Assembly (NCBI RefSeq): GCF_025840185.1 | Contig: NZ_JAMPJU010000002.1 | Span: forward strand, 1 to 64,000 | DNA: 64,000 nucleotides | Reading direction: 5' to 3' | Source of the DNA: Brenneria izbisi | GTDB lineage: Bacteria > Pseudomonadota > Gammaproteobacteria > Enterobacterales > Enterobacteriaceae | Shown: positions 46,805-58,157 of the stretch, piece after piece | How positions within the stretch are numbered: position 1 is the stretch's first letter | Layout: the number at the start of each line of letters is the position of its first letter | Translations under genes and position numbers: made by a program | The notes under the pieces: generated by a model | What the model was told of the DNA's origin: nothing | Databases searched by the model: none | What the model saw: only the letters and a program-made list of their open reading frames with translations

Positions 46805-47323
46805 TTAAACTAACTTTTTCAGATGAGGATAAAAGTTGCAGGGCTTTTGCCGCGCATCCAATTGATCCTGAATGATACGCTCCCAGGCAGCATGACAAGC
46901 GCGGGTTGAACCCGGCATGGCGAAAATCACTGTCTGATTAGCCAGCCCCGCCGTCGCTCTGGATTGCAATGTGGCGGTGCCGATATCTTCATACGACACC
47001 ATGCGGAATAGTTCGCCAAAGCCGGCGATTTCGCGGTCGAATAATACGCCGACCGCCTCCGGCACCTGATCGCTGGGGGTGAATCCGGTGCCGCCGTTAA
47101 TCAGAATGACCTGCACATCGTCACTGGCGATCCAGGCCGAAACCTGCGCTCTGATCTGATACCGATTCTCTTTGACGATAGCGCTGGCGATAATACGGTG
47201 TCCGGCGGACTGCGCGGCTTCACGCAGGTAATCGCCCGACGTGTCATCGGCTTGCGTGCGGCGATCAGACACGGTGAGCACCGCAATATTGAGAGGAATA
47301 AATTCGCTGCTGACTTTACTCAT
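46805..47323 (-). CDS. moaB: Molybdopterin adenylyltransferase-family protein MoaB
   Basis: Trimeric MoCF-biosynthesis-fold protein; relatives adenylate molybdopterin, while in E. coli MogA does this and MoaB's role is unclear. Motifs: [18 protein letters not shown] and the substrate-binding [20 protein letters not shown]. Length 172. It lies between moaA and moaC on the same strand. Confidence 0.92.
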   Translation of the reverse strand: MSKVSSEFIPLNIAVLTVSDRRTQADDTSGDYLREAAQSAGHRIIASAIVKENRYQIRAQVSAWIASDDVQVILINGGTGFTPSDQVPEAVGVLFDREIAGFGELFRMVSYEDIGTATLQSRATAGLANQTVIFAMPGSTRACHAAWERIIQDQLDARQKPCNFYPHLKKLV

Positions 47324-47358
47324 ACCAGACTCCTGACGAATAGACGTTGCGGGGGCGC

Positions 47359-48348
47359 TTAGCCACCAATAAACGACAGATTCTGCGTGATGCCACTGTT
47401 GCCCTGATGCAGAAAGTGGGTTTGTTTCTTGGCGGTCAAGCCGCCGGAAATGCGCATTTTCAATGCTTCCCGTTGCTCATCGTCCGCCATCAGGTCACGC
47501 AGCGGGATCCCCTGGTCGCCAAACAAACAAAGATGCAGGTTGCCGATGGCCGACACCCGCAGGCGATTACAACTCAGGCAAAAATCTTTCTCATAAGGCA
47601 TGATCAACCCGATTTCACCTTGATAGTCGGCATGGCGGAATACCTGCGCCGGACCGTCGCTGCGTCCGCGCGCCTGCTGCTCCCAGCCTTGCCGCAACAG
47701 GCGCTGGCGGATCACATCGCCGGAAATATGGTGTTTTTTGAACAATGCGCCACCCTCGCCGGTTTCCATCAGTTCGATGAAACGCAGTTGAATCGGGCGA
47801 TGTTTGATCCAGGCAAAGAAGGTTTGCAAACTGGTGTCGTTGACATCGCGCATCAGTACGGTATTCACTTTCACGCGGGTGAAACCGCAGGCAAACGCGG
47901 CGTCGATGCCGTCCATAACCTGCCGAAATTTATCCTGTCCGGTAATGGCGTGAAACTGGCGCGCATCCAGACTATCGACGCTGACATTCAGTGCGGTCAG
48001 ACCGGCTTCGCGCCATCGCGCGATATCACGCGCCAGACGGTAACCATTGGTGGTCACCGCCAGAGTTCGGATAGCCGGGTTCTCGCGGATCGCGGCAATG
48101 ATCTCGACAAAATCGCGCCGCAGGGAAGGTTCTCCGCCGGTAAGACGGACTTTTTCGGTGCCCAGTTCCGCAAACGCGCGGCTGACGCGACGAATTTCAT
48201 CGAGTGATAAGAAATGATGGGGGTGGTTGCCCTTCGGCTGATAGCCATCCGGCAAACAATAGCGGCAACGAAAGTTGCAGACATCGGTTATCGACAGGCG
48301 CAAATAGTAAAACTTGCGCGCAAACGCATCGGTCAGTTGACTCACCAT
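47359..48348 (-). CDS. moaA: GTP 3',8-cyclase MoaA
   Basis: Radical SAM enzyme that starts molybdenum cofactor synthesis from GTP. The SAM cluster CNFRCRYC uses C24, C28 and C31, as in E. coli; the second 4Fe-4S cluster uses cysteines in [20 protein letters not shown]. The C-terminal double glycine (SFIGG), needed for activity, is present. Start [15 protein letters not shown] follows aaaggtg and gives 329 residues as in E. coli. The upstream leader contains a Moco-type RNA motif. Confidence 0.95.
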   Translation of the reverse strand: MVSQLTDAFARKFYYLRLSITDVCNFRCRYCLPDGYQPKGNHPHHFLSLDEIRRVSRAFAELGTEKVRLTGGEPSLRRDFVEIIAAIRENPAIRTLAVTTNGYRLARDIARWREAGLTALNVSVDSLDARQFHAITGQDKFRQVMDGIDAAFACGFTRVKVNTVLMRDVNDTSLQTFFAWIKHRPIQLRFIELMETGEGGALFKKHHISGDVIRQRLLRQGWEQQARGRSDGPAQVFRHADYQGEIGLIMPYEKDFCLSCNRLRVSAIGNLHLCLFGDQGIPLRDLMADDEQREALKMRISGGLTAKKQTHFLHQGNSGITQNLSFIGG

Positions 48349-48354
48349 AAACAC

Positions 48355-48470
48355 CTTTCCAAATACGGGAGATGCAGGCGTTTCCACCACGCACCCTGGC
48401 GACCACTCGGTCACGGCCAGAGCGCCGTATCATGCGTCGGCAACGCATCACTTAGGCGCCAAGGCTAGGA
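48355..48470 (-). ncRNA. Moco-type riboswitch leader of moaA
   Basis: On the minus strand the leader contains GGTGGAAACGCCTGCATCTC just upstream of moaA, preceded by GGCCGTGACCGAGTGG and a GATGCGT/ACGCATC hairpin. The GGTGGAAACGCCTG block is the hallmark of the Moco RNA motif described upstream of E. coli moaA, which represses translation when cofactor is sufficient. The edges are approximate. Confidence 0.7.
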
Positions 48471-48782
48471 GTTTGATTCCTGAGGACACATCGGCAAATA
48501 AGCCCGGCACATGCGCCACAGAGACCGTGATTTTCTTGATTAGTTTACCGCCGATTATGGCGGGCAGTCACTTAAAAAACCGGTATATAAATAAATATAT
48601 AACGATTTTTCAATAATTTATGCTGAATAGCATACGGTAAAAGCGACAGCATAAATTGTCTAAAATCATATCAGAAGCAGGATTTTTCGCCTTTTAAGTA
48701 AAAATCGGCTACCTTACGGCAGCAACGAGCATTTCATTTCCGTTATCATCTCTGTTCAGGCTTTCAGCACTTAAGGATTACT
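48471..48782. other. moaA-ybhK divergent promoter region
   Basis: About 310 bases with no gene. It holds the divergent promoters of moaA and ybhK; AT-rich around 48590-48700. No specific operator was identified. Confidence 0.4.
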
Positions 48783-49691
48783 ATGCGCAATCGCCCGTTG
48801 GCCGACCTTGACCGGGTTGTCGCCCTTGGCGGCGGACATGGATTAGGCCGTGTCCTGTCTTCCCTCTCTTCTCTGGGATCACGGCTGACAGGTATTGTGA
48901 CGACCACTGACAACGGCGGTTCGACCGGTCGGCTCCGTCGCTCGGAAGGCGGTATCGCCTGGGGCGATACCCGCAACTGTCTGAATCAGTTGATTACCAC
49001 CCCCAGTATCGCCTCAGCCATGTTTGAGTACCGGTTTAACGGCAGCGGCGAACTGGCTGGTCATAATCTGGGCAATCTGATACTGAAAGCGCTCGATGAT
49101 CTGAGCGTTCGTCCGCTCGAAGCGATCAATCTGGTGCGAAATCTGTTGAAAGTGGATGCCTTTCTGATCCCGATGTCCGAACAGCCGGTAGATTTGCAAG
49201 GCACGGATGAACAGGGAAACCCGGTTTATGGCGAGGTCGCCATCGATCTGTTATTGACCTTGCCGCAGGCACTGACGCTATTCCCGCCCGTACCGGCGAC
49301 ACAGGAAGCCCTGAGCGCGATAGCGCAAGCTGACCTGATTCTGATCGGCCCCGGCAGTTTTCTAACCAGCCTGATGCCACTGTTGCTGCTGCCCGATCTG
49401 GCGCGAGCGTTGCGCCGCACGCAGGCGCCGATGGTCTATATCGACAATTTAGGCAGAGAACAGAGTCAGGCCGCCGCCAGATTATCGCTGCGGGAAAAAT
49501 TGGATCTGATGGAAGAAAAGATTGACCGCCAGGCGATCGACGCCGTTATCGTCAGCCCGAACACGGACGTTAGCCAGATAGATAATCGCTTAGTAGTACA
49601 ACAAGCGCTGGCTGCGGCTGATGTGCCGCATCATCACGACCGTCAATTACTGCGTCAGGCGATAGAGAACGTGTTGCAAAAGCTGGGATGA
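48783..49691 (+). CDS. ybhK: YvcK/GlmR-family protein YbhK
   Basis: CofD-superfamily protein whose relatives bind UDP-GlcNAc or similar nucleotides and affect cell-wall precursor synthesis. Motifs: [59 protein letters not shown] and [14 protein letters not shown]. The start is backed by a ttaaggatt ribosome site. Length 302. It ends one base from the convergent VOC gene. Confidence 0.92.
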   Translation: MRNRPLADLDRVVALGGGHGLGRVLSSLSSLGSRLTGIVTTTDNGGSTGRLRRSEGGIAWGDTRNCLNQLITTPSIASAMFEYRFNGSGELAGHNLGNLILKALDDLSVRPLEAINLVRNLLKVDAFLIPMSEQPVDLQGTDEQGNPVYGEVAIDLLLTLPQALTLFPPVPATQEALSAIAQADLILIGPGSFLTSLMPLLLLPDLARALRRTQAPMVYIDNLGREQSQAAARLSLREKLDLMEEKIDRQAIDAVIVSPNTDVSQIDNRLVVQQALAAADVPHHHDRQLLRQAIENVLQKLG

Positions 49692-50123
49692 TTAATCCCG
49701 CAGCCAGGGCGTATATGTTACCCCCACCAGTATCCCTTCCGGGCTGAGAAAGCGCGTCACCTCTTGGCCCCAAGGCTCCAGACGATCCTCCACCAACAGC
49801 GGATATCCTTTATCTTTGATAGCCTGCGTCGCCTGCGCCATATCACTCACTTCAAACTCCAGCCAACTTTGCGGCACAGGCAGCTCGGTCGGCCACTGCT
49901 CCCGACCAAAACAGGATTCGCTGGCTTGTTCGAGCGGCCAGAGGGCAAAATGTTTTACGCCGTCCAGCGCATCCGTCACCAGATAATCAGGGTTACCCTC
50001 CAACGGCTTCAAGGGCAGAGCAAGTGTTTCGACATAAAACGAATAACCAGCCGGAATCGATTTTACGATGGGGCCAAAGCCTGCGATAAATAGCACATGT
50101 ACACCAGGGATTTGACTATCCAT
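49692..50123 (-). CDS. VOC-superfamily (glyoxalase-like) protein
   Basis: A single-chain vicinal-oxygen-chelate fold protein: VHVLFIAGFGPIVKS and YSFYVETLALPLK in the first beta-alpha-beta unit, then WLEFEVSDMAQATQAIKDKG and WGQEVTRFLSPEGILVGVTYTP in the second, with candidate metal ligands H9, E32 and E in PEGI. Length 143. Relatives range from dioxygenases to bleomycin-resistance proteins, so substrate is not assigned. It is convergent with ybhK and downstream of uvrB. Confidence 0.75.
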   Translation of the reverse strand: MDSQIPGVHVLFIAGFGPIVKSIPAGYSFYVETLALPLKPLEGNPDYLVTDALDGVKHFALWPLEQASESCFGREQWPTELPVPQSWLEFEVSDMAQATQAIKDKGYPLLVEDRLEPWGQEVTRFLSPEGILVGVTYTPWLRD

Positions 50124-50160
50124 AAATTACCTCTCAAAATATTTCCGCTCACGCCGGTTA

Positions 50161-52173
50161 TCAGGAAGCGGCGATAAATTGAGCACGCAATGCCTGCACT
50201 TCGTCACGCAGTTGGGCGGCTTCTTCAAATTCCAGATTCTGCGCGTGCGTCATCATTCTGCTTTCAAGCTCGCGAATTTTTTGCTCCAGCGCTTTCGGCG
50301 TCAGCAAGGCATAGCTGGCGGACGGCTCAGCGGCTTTCTTACCGCGTCCTCTGCCTTTGCCATAAGTCGGCTGACCGATTTGCAGAATATCCCCGATTTT
50401 TTTGTTTAACCCTTGCGGCACAATGCCGTGCTCCAGGTTGTAAGCCTGTTGTTTTTCACGGCGACGTTCAGTTTCGCTGATGGCGCGCGCCATTGACGGC
50501 GTAATTTTATCGCCGTAGAGAATCGCTTTGCCGTTCAGGTTGCGCGCCGCACGGCCAATCGTCTGGATCAGAGAACGTTCCGAACGCAGGAAGCCTTCTT
50601 TGTCGGCATCCAGAATCGCCACCAACGAGACTTCCGGCATGTCCAGCCCTTCCCTCAGCAGGTTGATCCCCACCAGCACATCAAATTCCCCCAGCCGCAA
50701 ATCACGGATGATCTCCACACGTTCGACAGTATCGATATCCGAATGCAGGTAACGCACGCGCTCGCCGTGCTCTTCCAGATATTCCGTTAAATCTTCCGCC
50801 ATGCGCTTGGTCAGCGTCGTCACCAGCACGCGCTCCTTCACCGCGACGCGCAAACGTATTTCGGACAACAGGTCATCCACCTGGGTGGCGACCGGACGCA
50901 CCTCAAGCAGCGGGTCCAACAGGCCGGTAGGCCGCACCACCTGATCGATCACTTCGCCGCCGGATTTTTCCAACTCGTAGTTGCCGGGCGTGGCGGAAAC
51001 GTAAATCGTCTGCGGAGCCAGCGCCTCAAACTCCTCGAATTTCATCGGACGGTTATCCAGTGCGGAAGGCAGGCGGAAACCATACTCCACCAACGTCTCC
51101 TTACGCGCCCGGTCGCCACGGTACATCCCGCCAATCTGCGGGATCGTCACGTGGGATTCATCCACCACCAGCAATCCATCGGCCGGCAGGTAGTCAAACA
51201 GCGTCGGCGGCGCCTCGCCGGGACCGCGCCCGGACAGAAAGCGCGAGTAGTTTTCAATACCAGAGCAATAACCCAGTTCGTTCATCATTTCCAGATCGAA
51301 CTGCGTGCGCTGGCTGAGACGCTGCTCTTCCACCAGCTTATCGTTCGCCAGCAGCACCTTGCGGCGTTCCGCCAGTTCAATCTTGATATCTTCCATCGCC
51401 TGTAAAATCCGCTCGCGCGGCGTCACGTAGTGCGTTTTAGGATAAATAGTATAACGCGGCACGGTCTGCATCACTTGCCCGGTCAGCGGATCAAATAGCG
51501 ATAGCCGTTCGACTTCTTCATCGAACAGTTCGACGCGCAGCGCCATGTCATCCGATTCGGCAGGAAAAATGTCGATCACTTCGCCCCGCACGCGGAAAGT
51601 GCCGCGCTGAAACGCCTGATCGTTGCGGGTATACTGCAATTCCGCCAGCCGCCGTAAAATCGCGCGTTGGTCAATCAGCATCCCTTGCGTCAGATGCAGC
51701 ATCATTTTCAGATAGAGATCGGGATCGCCCAGACCATAAATCGCCGACACTGAAGCCACCACCACCACGTCGCGGCGTTCCAATAACGCTTTGGTCGCCG
51801 AAAGACGCATTTGCTCAATGTGTTCATTCACCGATGCGTCTTTCTCGATAAAGGTATCAGAGCTTGGCACATATGCTTCCGGCTGGTAATAGTCGTAGTA
51901 AGAGACGAAGTATTCCACCGCGTTATCGGGGAAAAACGCTTTCATTTCGCCATACAACTGCGCGGCCAGCGTCTTGTTCGGCGCCAGGATCATGGTGGGA
52001 CGGTTCAAATCCGCGATCACGTTGGCGATGGTGAACGTTTTGCCGGAGCCGGTTACGCCCAGCAGCGTCTGATGCGCCAACCCATCCTCCAGCCCCTCTT
52101 CCAAACGACGAATGGCCTCAGGTTGATCGCCTGCCGGTTTAAATTCGGATTTCAGTTTAAAGACTTTACTCAT
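50161..52173 (-). CDS. uvrB: Excinuclease ABC subunit B (UvrB)
   Basis: Damage-verification helicase of nucleotide excision repair. Walker A GVTGSGKT (39-46), the beta-hairpin region ([12 protein letters not shown]), motif II DESH, motif [11 protein letters not shown] and the C-terminal UVR domain ([20 protein letters not shown]) that contacts UvrC are all present. Length 670 (E. coli 673). A LexA box sits about 130 bases upstream. Confidence 0.96.
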   Translation of the reverse strand: MSKVFKLKSEFKPAGDQPEAIRRLEEGLEDGLAHQTLLGVTGSGKTFTIANVIADLNRPTMILAPNKTLAAQLYGEMKAFFPDNAVEYFVSYYDYYQPEAYVPSSDTFIEKDASVNEHIEQMRLSATKALLERRDVVVVASVSAIYGLGDPDLYLKMMLHLTQGMLIDQRAILRRLAELQYTRNDQAFQRGTFRVRGEVIDIFPAESDDMALRVELFDEEVERLSLFDPLTGQVMQTVPRYTIYPKTHYVTPRERILQAMEDIKIELAERRKVLLANDKLVEEQRLSQRTQFDLEMMNELGYCSGIENYSRFLSGRGPGEAPPTLFDYLPADGLLVVDESHVTIPQIGGMYRGDRARKETLVEYGFRLPSALDNRPMKFEEFEALAPQTIYVSATPGNYELEKSGGEVIDQVVRPTGLLDPLLEVRPVATQVDDLLSEIRLRVAVKERVLVTTLTKRMAEDLTEYLEEHGERVRYLHSDIDTVERVEIIRDLRLGEFDVLVGINLLREGLDMPEVSLVAILDADKEGFLRSERSLIQTIGRAARNLNGKAILYGDKITPSMARAISETERRREKQQAYNLEHGIVPQGLNKKIGDILQIGQPTYGKGRGRGKKAAEPSASYALLTPKALEQKIRELESRMMTHAQNLEFEEAAQLRDEVQALRAQFIAAS

Positions 52174-52302
52174 AGTTAAACACGCTACTCATGAATGGGC
52201 TGTCAAATGGCAAGCGAAGGGACGGTCTGAGCCTTTTCACCCAGCGACTTTTCACTGTATCAATTATGGGAATCAAACGCAGACTTTACTACCGGTATAA
52301 TA

Positions 52303-52318
52303 CTGGATATAAAAACAG
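52303..52318. promoter_or_regulatory. LexA (SOS) box of uvrB
   Basis: CTGGATATAAAAACAG fits CTG-N10-CAG and closely matches the E. coli uvrB operator. A likely -10 (TATAAT, 52296-52301 on the plus strand, and its AT-rich context) surrounds it. Confidence 0.85.
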
Positions 52319-52620
52319 CATCAAGAAAATTGTTGCCCTGCTGGACGATGATGAAACGAATTAATTGGCTAGCACATTCATGCGCCAACCGCCAGCCATT
52401 ATCAGTATTATTTATCCCCAGTTTCACAATTTCTGTAACGTAAAAGGATTACCCTTACTGTTAATTTATGCAACCATGCCCCAACCTGCGTCAAGAGACT
52501 TGCTTTTAATTAACATTGTGATTTTTAATGGATTAATTAAAAAGCGGAGAATAGCGTCAACCTGGCGACAACCCGCGCCCGCTCTCGTCTGGCGCGATTT
52601 TTCTATCTCTAATACACACA

Positions 52621-52645
52621 GTTATCCACAGAAATGGTGGATAAC
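52621..52645. promoter_or_regulatory. Inverted pair of DnaA boxes
   Basis: TTATCCACA at 52622-52630 is a perfect consensus DnaA box. With GTGGATAAC at 52637-52645 it forms a perfect 9-base inverted repeat (GTTATCCAC/GTGGATAAC) around 7 bases, so two DnaA molecules could bind in opposite orientation. Confidence 0.6.
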
Positions 52646-52782
52646 TCCCACAACCCCGCATCCGCTCTGAGTTGCTGAAATACCGCTTTCATCCTGGATC
52701 GTGACTGATATGGATTTTTATCACCTTCTTTGTGCGATTTATCTCATCAGTATAGATTGAAAAATGCTAAAAACGTTCTCCG

Positions 52783-53472
52783 CTATGCGGGCGGTGAATC
52801 CAATCGCGACAGATCAAGATATCGCCCTAAATCCTGTTGCAGTGGCGCCGCCAAATGCGGAATTTCACCCAGCAACGGGGCTGACAGACGTTGCTGTAAA
52901 CTACTCAAGTATTCCTGATGCCGCTTGCCTGGCGGCCTGATGTCGTTGGCGATCCAACCACGCAATCTCAATCCCGATTGCGCAATCACGCTGGCGGTCA
53001 ATAACGCATGATTAATGCAACCCAGCTTGATCCCCACCACCAGAATGATCGGCAATTGCTCCTGACTGACCCAGTCGGCAAAGGTTGCCTGTTGCGACAG
53101 CGGCGTAAACCAGCCGCCAGCCCCTTCCACCAGCAACCAATCGGCCTGCGTTTCCAGCTTGCGCAAACCGGCGGACAGCGCAGTCAGTTGAATCGGGCGT
53201 CGTTCCTCGGCGCTGATAATATGCGGCGATGTCGGTTCGACAAACGCCATCGGGTTTACCGCCTGATAGTCGAGCGGCACGCTGCTGTTGGCCTGAAGCG
53301 CCAAGGCGTCGCTGTTGCGTACGCCCGCAGGGGTGATGTCGCAACCGGAAGCAACCGGCTTATAGCCCGCGGTTCGATACCCGGCCTGATTCGCGGCCTG
53401 CAACAAGGCGCAACTGGCGATGGTCTTACCGACTTCCGTGTCCGTACCGGTGACGAACCAGCGTTTAATCAC
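52783..53472 (-). CDS. bioD: Dethiobiotin synthetase BioD
   Basis: ATP-dependent closure of 7,8-diaminopelargonate with CO2 to dethiobiotin. P-loop GTDTEVGKT (8-16), with the CO2/diamine-binding KPVASG (K39 region), ATP-side VEGAGGWFTPLS and the adenine pocket ND later. Length 229. It overlaps bioC by 8 bases and is last in bioBFCD. Confidence 0.94.
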   Translation of the reverse strand: MIKRWFVTGTDTEVGKTIASCALLQAANQAGYRTAGYKPVASGCDITPAGVRNSDALALQANSSVPLDYQAVNPMAFVEPTSPHIISAEERRPIQLTALSAGLRKLETQADWLLVEGAGGWFTPLSQQATFADWVSQEQLPIILVVGIKLGCINHALLTASVIAQSGLRLRGWIANDIRPPGKRHQEYLSSLQQRLSAPLLGEIPHLAAPLQQDLGRYLDLSRLDSPPA

Positions 53473-54226
53473 GATAAATCACCCCGTAAATCAATTGGTA
53501 GCTGAGCGGATAGCCTTCTGGCCGACGCGGATAGACCGACGAGAGTCCGTTGAGACGGGAACGGCTGAGTAATCCCGGCGCGCGCCCATGATGCAACCAG
53601 GTCGCCCCGATCCCCTTCAGCGATTTCATTACGCTCAGTACATCGGGGAAATAACAGGTGATACGCTCCTGATGGAGTTGATGGCGATAAGGCTGACAGG
53701 CCGCCGCAATCGCCTCCGCCGGGAGAAAATGATTCACCCGCCGTGTGCTGTCCCATTGCGCCCAGGCCTGGGAAAGCTCATGCAGCGACCCCGCCGCCAG
53801 CGTCGAAAACGCAATGATCCCCTTTCTACGCGTGACACGATGCAACTCCGCCAGCGCACCGGGTAAATGATCACACCATTGCACCGCCAGATTGCTATAG
53901 CTGATATCCATGCAGCCCGCGCCCAGCGGCAAGTGTTCAATATCCCCCTGCACGTAACATTCCGCCGCTCGCTGCTCGCGGGCATAGGCTAACATGACCG
54001 GCGAAAGATCCAATGCGGTAACGCGCTTCCCCTGCCGTTGCCAATGATGGCTGAAATAGCCGGTGCCGCAACCCGCATCCAGAACCTGTATCCCGTCATG
54101 CGGCGGCATCAGGTCGAGCAGACGCTCCCCGCTGGCGCGCTGCAATTCGGCAAAGCGATCGTAACTGGCCGCCGCCCGGCCAAATGCCTGCGCAATCGCG
54201 TGTTTATGGTCGATGTCAGTGAACAT
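53465..54226 (-). CDS. bioC: Malonyl-ACP O-methyltransferase BioC
   Basis: SAM-dependent methyltransferase that primes fatty-acid-like synthesis of pimeloyl-ACP. Motif [13 protein letters not shown] (about 50-61), then [17 protein letters not shown] and the post-motif GDIEHLPLG...SNLAVQWCD, typical of BioC. Length 253. It overlaps bioF by 11 bases and bioD by 8. No bioH is in the window. Confidence 0.93.
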   Translation of the reverse strand: MFTDIDHKHAIAQAFGRAAASYDRFAELQRASGERLLDLMPPHDGIQVLDAGCGTGYFSHHWQRQGKRVTALDLSPVMLAYAREQRAAECYVQGDIEHLPLGAGCMDISYSNLAVQWCDHLPGALAELHRVTRRKGIIAFSTLAAGSLHELSQAWAQWDSTRRVNHFLPAEAIAAACQPYRHQLHQERITCYFPDVLSVMKSLKGIGATWLHHGRAPGLLSRSRLNGLSSVYPRRPEGYPLSYQLIYGVIYRD

Positions 54227-55364
54227 GATGCAATACCGTCAGCAGTCGTTCGATATCCTCCGGCTGATGCGCCGCCGTTAACGTAATACGTAAACGCGCG
54301 CTGCCGGATGGCACGGTGGGCGGGCGTATCGCACTCACCCACAACCCTTGTTCACGCAACGCCGCCATTAACGCCAGCGCGCGCCCATTCTCTCCCACCA
54401 CCAACGGCTGGATGGCGCTCCACGAATCCATCAATGCGTACGACGAGCCTGAAAAACCGGCGCGGAAGCGGGTGATATTACGTTGCAATGCCGCCCGTCG
54501 CGCCGGTTCGTTGCGGATACAGTGTATTGCGGCGCTCAAGGCGCATGCTTGCGGCGCGGGCATGGACGTGCTGTAAATCAGATGACGGGCGAATTGTAAG
54601 AGGTATTCCGCCAGCGGTTCATCGCACAACACGGCGGCGCCGCTGACGCCGAAAGCCTTGCCGAACGTCACAATCAGCAACTCTGGTTTAACCCCCTGCT
54701 GCCAGCAACTTCCACGGCCTTCTTCTCCCAACACGCCTATGCCGTGGGCATCATCCACCATCAGCCATGCGCCGTGCGCTTTCGCTTGCGCATGCAATTG
54801 CGCTAACGGCGCCGTATCACCGTCCATACTAAAGACGCCTTCGGTCACCACCAGCGTTTGGCCTTCCACGGGTTTCGCCAGCAAGTGTTGCAGGCTAGCC
54901 GCCTGATTGTGCTGAAAACGCCGTAGCATCGCTGGTGAATGCGCCGCCGCTTCCAACAAAGACGCATGACTTAGCTTATCCGCCAGAATACGATCGCCGG
55001 CCTGAGTCAGCGCCGCCACCACCGCCTGATTAGCCGCGTAGCCGGAAATAAACAACAGCGCGCGCGGATAACCCAACCAGTCGGCCAACTGCGTTTCCAG
55101 TGCGGCATGCGCATCGGTATAACCCGTCACATGACCGGAACCGCCGCTGCCCACGCCGTATTGCGCCGCGCCTTGCTGCCAGGCGCGGATAATCTCAGGG
55201 TGATGGCTTAACCCCAGATAGTCATTACTGGAAAAATTAAGATAGCGGCGCTCGCCCTGCATCAGCCAACGCCCGCTGCCGCCCTGATTAATCTGGCGCT
55301 GTCGATACGCATCATCCTGCCGCCGTTGCGCCAGCGCCTGTTCAATACGCGTTTGCCAACTCAT
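54216..55364 (-). CDS. bioF: 8-amino-7-oxononanoate synthase BioF
   Basis: PLP enzyme condensing pimeloyl-ACP with alanine. The PLP lysine is in [12 protein letters not shown] (about K236); other family motifs are [24 protein letters not shown] and [17 protein letters not shown]. Length 382 (E. coli 384). Second gene of the leftward biotin operon, 36 bases from bioB. Confidence 0.95.
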   Translation of the reverse strand: MSWQTRIEQALAQRRQDDAYRQRQINQGGSGRWLMQGERRYLNFSSNDYLGLSHHPEIIRAWQQGAAQYGVGSGGSGHVTGYTDAHAALETQLADWLGYPRALLFISGYAANQAVVAALTQAGDRILADKLSHASLLEAAAHSPAMLRRFQHNQAASLQHLLAKPVEGQTLVVTEGVFSMDGDTAPLAQLHAQAKAHGAWLMVDDAHGIGVLGEEGRGSCWQQGVKPELLIVTFGKAFGVSGAAVLCDEPLAEYLLQFARHLIYSTSMPAPQACALSAAIHCIRNEPARRAALQRNITRFRAGFSGSSYALMDSWSAIQPLVVGENGRALALMAALREQGLWVSAIRPPTVPSGSARLRITLTAAHQPEDIERLLTVLHHVH

Positions 55365-55400
55365 CTTTCATCGCTCCACGTTAGTGGGCGCGGCCCGTTT

Positions 55401-56438
55401 TTAAACCGCGGCATTATAGAATTGCTCGCTGTCGCCATGAGTCAGTTGCTGCGTCAGCCGCTGCCGCTGTTGGTTGTCGCCGTACTCGACGTCGGTCTGC
55501 TGCGGATTCAGCCCCAGCTTACGGAACAACGCCAGATCCTTGTCTTCTTTTGGGTTCGGCGTGGTCAACAACTTGCAACCATAGAAAATGGAGTTGGCGC
55601 CCGCCATAAAGCACATGGCCTGCGTTTGTTCATTCATCTGCTCGCGTCCGGCGGATAGCCGCACATAAGAAGACGGCATCATGATGCGCGCGACAGCGAT
55701 GGTGCGGATAAAATCAAACGGATCGACATCGTCGTTATCGGCCAGCGGCGTACCTTTTACCTTTACCAGCATATTAATCGGCACGCTTTCCGGCGGCGTC
55801 GGCAGGTTGGCGAGTTGCACCAGCAACCCCGCCCGATCGCGCACCGTCTCACCCAGCCCGACAATCCCGCCGGAACACACCTTGATCCCGGCGTCACGTA
55901 CCTTATCCAGCGTATCCAGCCGTTCCTGATAGCTGCGCGTGGTGATGATATTGCCGTAGAATTCCGGCGAGGTATCCAGGTTGTGGTTATAAAAATCCAG
56001 TCCCGCGCCAGCCAGACGCTGCGCCTGATCGTCGTTCAACGTGCCAAGCGTCATGCAGGTTTCCATACCCAGCGCTTTGACGCCCTGCACCATCCGCTCC
56101 AGATAAGGCATGTCGCGCTCATGGGGATTTTTCCAGGCCGCGCCCATACAGAAACGGGTCGAACCCGCCGCTTTTGCCTGGCGCGCCGATTCCAGCACCT
56201 GCTCCACCTGCATCAGCCGTTCCGTTTCAATCCCGGTGCGATAACGGGAACTTTGCGGACAATATTTACAATCTTCAGGACAGGCGCCGGTTTTTATCGA
56301 TAACAGCGTACTAACCTGCACCTGACGGGGATCGAAGTGCTGGCGGTGCACTTGCTGGGCTTCAAACATCAGTTCCAGAAACGGTTTATTGAATAGCTTT
56401 TGTGCTTGCTCAAGCGTCCAGTAAATTCGGTCAGCCAT
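55401..56438 (-). CDS. bioB: Biotin synthase BioB
   Basis: Radical SAM sulfur insertion enzyme. The SAM cluster is C53-x3-C57-x2-C60 in [13 protein letters not shown]. The 2Fe-2S cluster residues lie in [18 protein letters not shown] and [13 protein letters not shown] (three cysteines), with an arginine further on in [10 protein letters not shown]. Length 345 (E. coli 346). It is the first leftward gene, divergent from bioA across the operator. Confidence 0.96.
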   Translation of the reverse strand: MADRIYWTLEQAQKLFNKPFLELMFEAQQVHRQHFDPRQVQVSTLLSIKTGACPEDCKYCPQSSRYRTGIETERLMQVEQVLESARQAKAAGSTRFCMGAAWKNPHERDMPYLERMVQGVKALGMETCMTLGTLNDDQAQRLAGAGLDFYNHNLDTSPEFYGNIITTRSYQERLDTLDKVRDAGIKVCSGGIVGLGETVRDRAGLLVQLANLPTPPESVPINMLVKVKGTPLADNDDVDPFDFIRTIAVARIMMPSSYVRLSAGREQMNEQTQAMCFMAGANSIFYGCKLLTTPNPKEDKDLALFRKLGLNPQQTDVEYGDNQQRQRLTQQLTHGDSEQFYNAAV

Positions 56439-56491
56439 TTCAGCTTCTCCAAAATAAAAACGTTTCGTCAGTTTAAATTAACCCGATATAC

Positions 56492-56523
56492 TGTCAACCA
56501 AATAGAACTAAATTTGGTTGACA
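56492..56523. promoter_or_regulatory. BirA operator between bioB and bioA
   Basis: Perfect 12-base arms TGTCAACCAAAT and ATTTGGTTGACA around 8 bases. The TGTCAACC-N16-GGTTGACA core has the spacing of the BirA site (bioO) of E. coli (TTGTAAACC-N16-GGTTTACAA type). It controls both divergent promoters. Confidence 0.88.
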
Positions 56524-56533
56524 TCAGAACATC

Positions 56534-57820
56534 ATGACCCCGGAAGACTTAGCTTTTGATCAGCGCCATATCTGGCATCCTTATACGTCAATGACGCAGC
56601 CTCTGCCCTGTTATCCGGTGGTGTCGGCCAATGGCGTCGAACTGCAATTGGATGACGGACGTAAACTGATCGATGGCATGTCCTCCTGGTGGGCGGCGAT
56701 CCACGGCTATAACCATCCGGTCATTAATCAGGCGGTTGAGCGGCAACTGGCTTGCATGTCGCACGTCATGTTCGGCGGGATAACCCATCCGGCGGCCATT
56801 GCGCTGTGCCGTCAGTTGGTTGACATCACCCCGGTCGGACTGGAGTGCGTGTTTCTGGCTGACTCAGGTTCCGTTGCCGTTGAAGTGGCGATGAAGATGG
56901 CGCTGCAATACTGGCAGGCGCGCGGCGTGATGCGGCAGCGTTTTCTCACCCTGCGCCACGGCTATCATGGCGATACCTTTGGCGCAATGTCGGTTTGCGA
57001 TCCGCACAACGCCATGCATAGCCTGTATCAGGGATATCTCCCTCAGCATTTGTTTGTGGCTGCGCCGCAGTGCGGTTTTGATGCCGACTGGCAGGATGCG
57101 GACATTGCGCCGTTGCAAACCCTGCTGGCCGAACAGTCGCATGCGATCGCCGCCGTGATTCTGGAGCCGATCGTTCAGGGGGCGGGCGGCATGCGTTTTT
57201 ATCATCCAGCCTATCTGCGACAGGTGCGTGAACTGTGCGACCAGTACGGCGTGTTGCTGATAGCGGATGAAATTGCCACCGGGTTTGGTCGAACCGGTAA
57301 GCTGTTTGCCTGCGAACACGCGGCGATCACCCCGGATATTCTGTGTCTGGGGAAAGCGTTGACCGGCGGTTACATGACATTATCCGCCACATTGACCACC
57401 CGCCCGGTAGCCGAAACCATCAGTAACGGCGCGGCAGGTTGTTTCATGCACGGCCCGACCTTTATGGGCAACCCGCTGGCCTGTGCCGCCGCCAACGCCA
57501 GCCTGTCGTTGCTGGCGGAAAATCGCTGGCAGCAGCAGGTAACGGCGGTTGAGCAACAATTACGACAGGCACTGTCCCCGTTCGCCGCATCCGCACAGGT
57601 CGCCGATGTGCGGGTATTAGGCGCAATCGGTGTTGTGGAAACTCGCCGCCCGGTGAATATGGCGCGACTGCAACGCTTTTTTGTCGAACGTGGCGTGTGG
57701 CTGCGTCCTTTCGGCAAACTGATTTATCTGATGCCGCCATTTATTATCCAGCCTAATGATTTGCGCAAATTAACGGATGCCATTGGCGCCGCCTTGGATG
57801 ACGAACGTTTATTTCAATAA
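56534..57820 (+). CDS. bioA: Diaminopelargonate aminotransferase BioA
   Basis: PLP transaminase using SAM as amino donor. Motifs: HIWHPYTSM and [16 protein letters not shown] near the N-terminus (unique to BioA), [36 protein letters not shown] (PLP Asp) and the PLP lysine in [12 protein letters not shown] (about 274). Length 428 (E. coli 429). Single gene rightward of the BirA operator. Confidence 0.96.
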   Translation: MTPEDLAFDQRHIWHPYTSMTQPLPCYPVVSANGVELQLDDGRKLIDGMSSWWAAIHGYNHPVINQAVERQLACMSHVMFGGITHPAAIALCRQLVDITPVGLECVFLADSGSVAVEVAMKMALQYWQARGVMRQRFLTLRHGYHGDTFGAMSVCDPHNAMHSLYQGYLPQHLFVAAPQCGFDADWQDADIAPLQTLLAEQSHAIAAVILEPIVQGAGGMRFYHPAYLRQVRELCDQYGVLLIADEIATGFGRTGKLFACEHAAITPDILCLGKALTGGYMTLSATLTTRPVAETISNGAAGCFMHGPTFMGNPLACAAANASLSLLAENRWQQQVTAVEQQLRQALSPFAASAQVADVRVLGAIGVVETRRPVNMARLQRFFVERGVWLRPFGKLIYLMPPFIIQPNDLRKLTDAIGAALDDERLFQ

Positions 57821-58157
57821 ATCCTGTTCAATGCGAACTTTTATCGCGGGTATCGCCTTGAAATAGTGATACCAGAATTTATTGTATAGATAATTGTATG
57901 TTTCAATTTATATTTTCATAATTAAAGCTTATTATTAACGTGATGATAATTATTTTTATTATAAAACAATCAAAAAACAATCGGTTAAAATAACTTATCA
58001 ACATTATTTAAATAAGTAATTATTTAAATATAGCAAACACCCGCGCCTAATAATACAAATAAATTATTATATTGAAAAAATACTATGGACAGAGATCAAC
58101 TCCGTGGGAAATCCCTCACGATTCACCCAGAGCATAATATTTAAAAAGGAGATTTTT
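57821..58157. other. AT-rich bioA-celS intergenic region with short repeats
   Basis: 337 bases, conspicuously AT-rich. A 12-base direct repeat ATTATTTAAATA (58003-58014 and 58019-58030) with a 16-base period and other poly-A/T tracts are present. It must contain the endoglucanase promoter; curved AT-rich DNA of this kind is a usual target of H-NS. Confidence 0.55.

Larger units (their letters stand above)
52174..52782. other. uvrB-bioD intergenic region
   Basis: 609 bases with no gene I can support. It contains the LexA box of uvrB (52303-52318) and an inverted pair of DnaA-box-like sequences (52621-52645). Confidence 0.6.

Noticed and set aside
52266-52367. Short frame starting MGIKRRLYYRYNTGYKNSIK across the uvrB promoter
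   Set aside because: It spans the LexA box, has no ribosome site, and its apparent basic start is probably chance.
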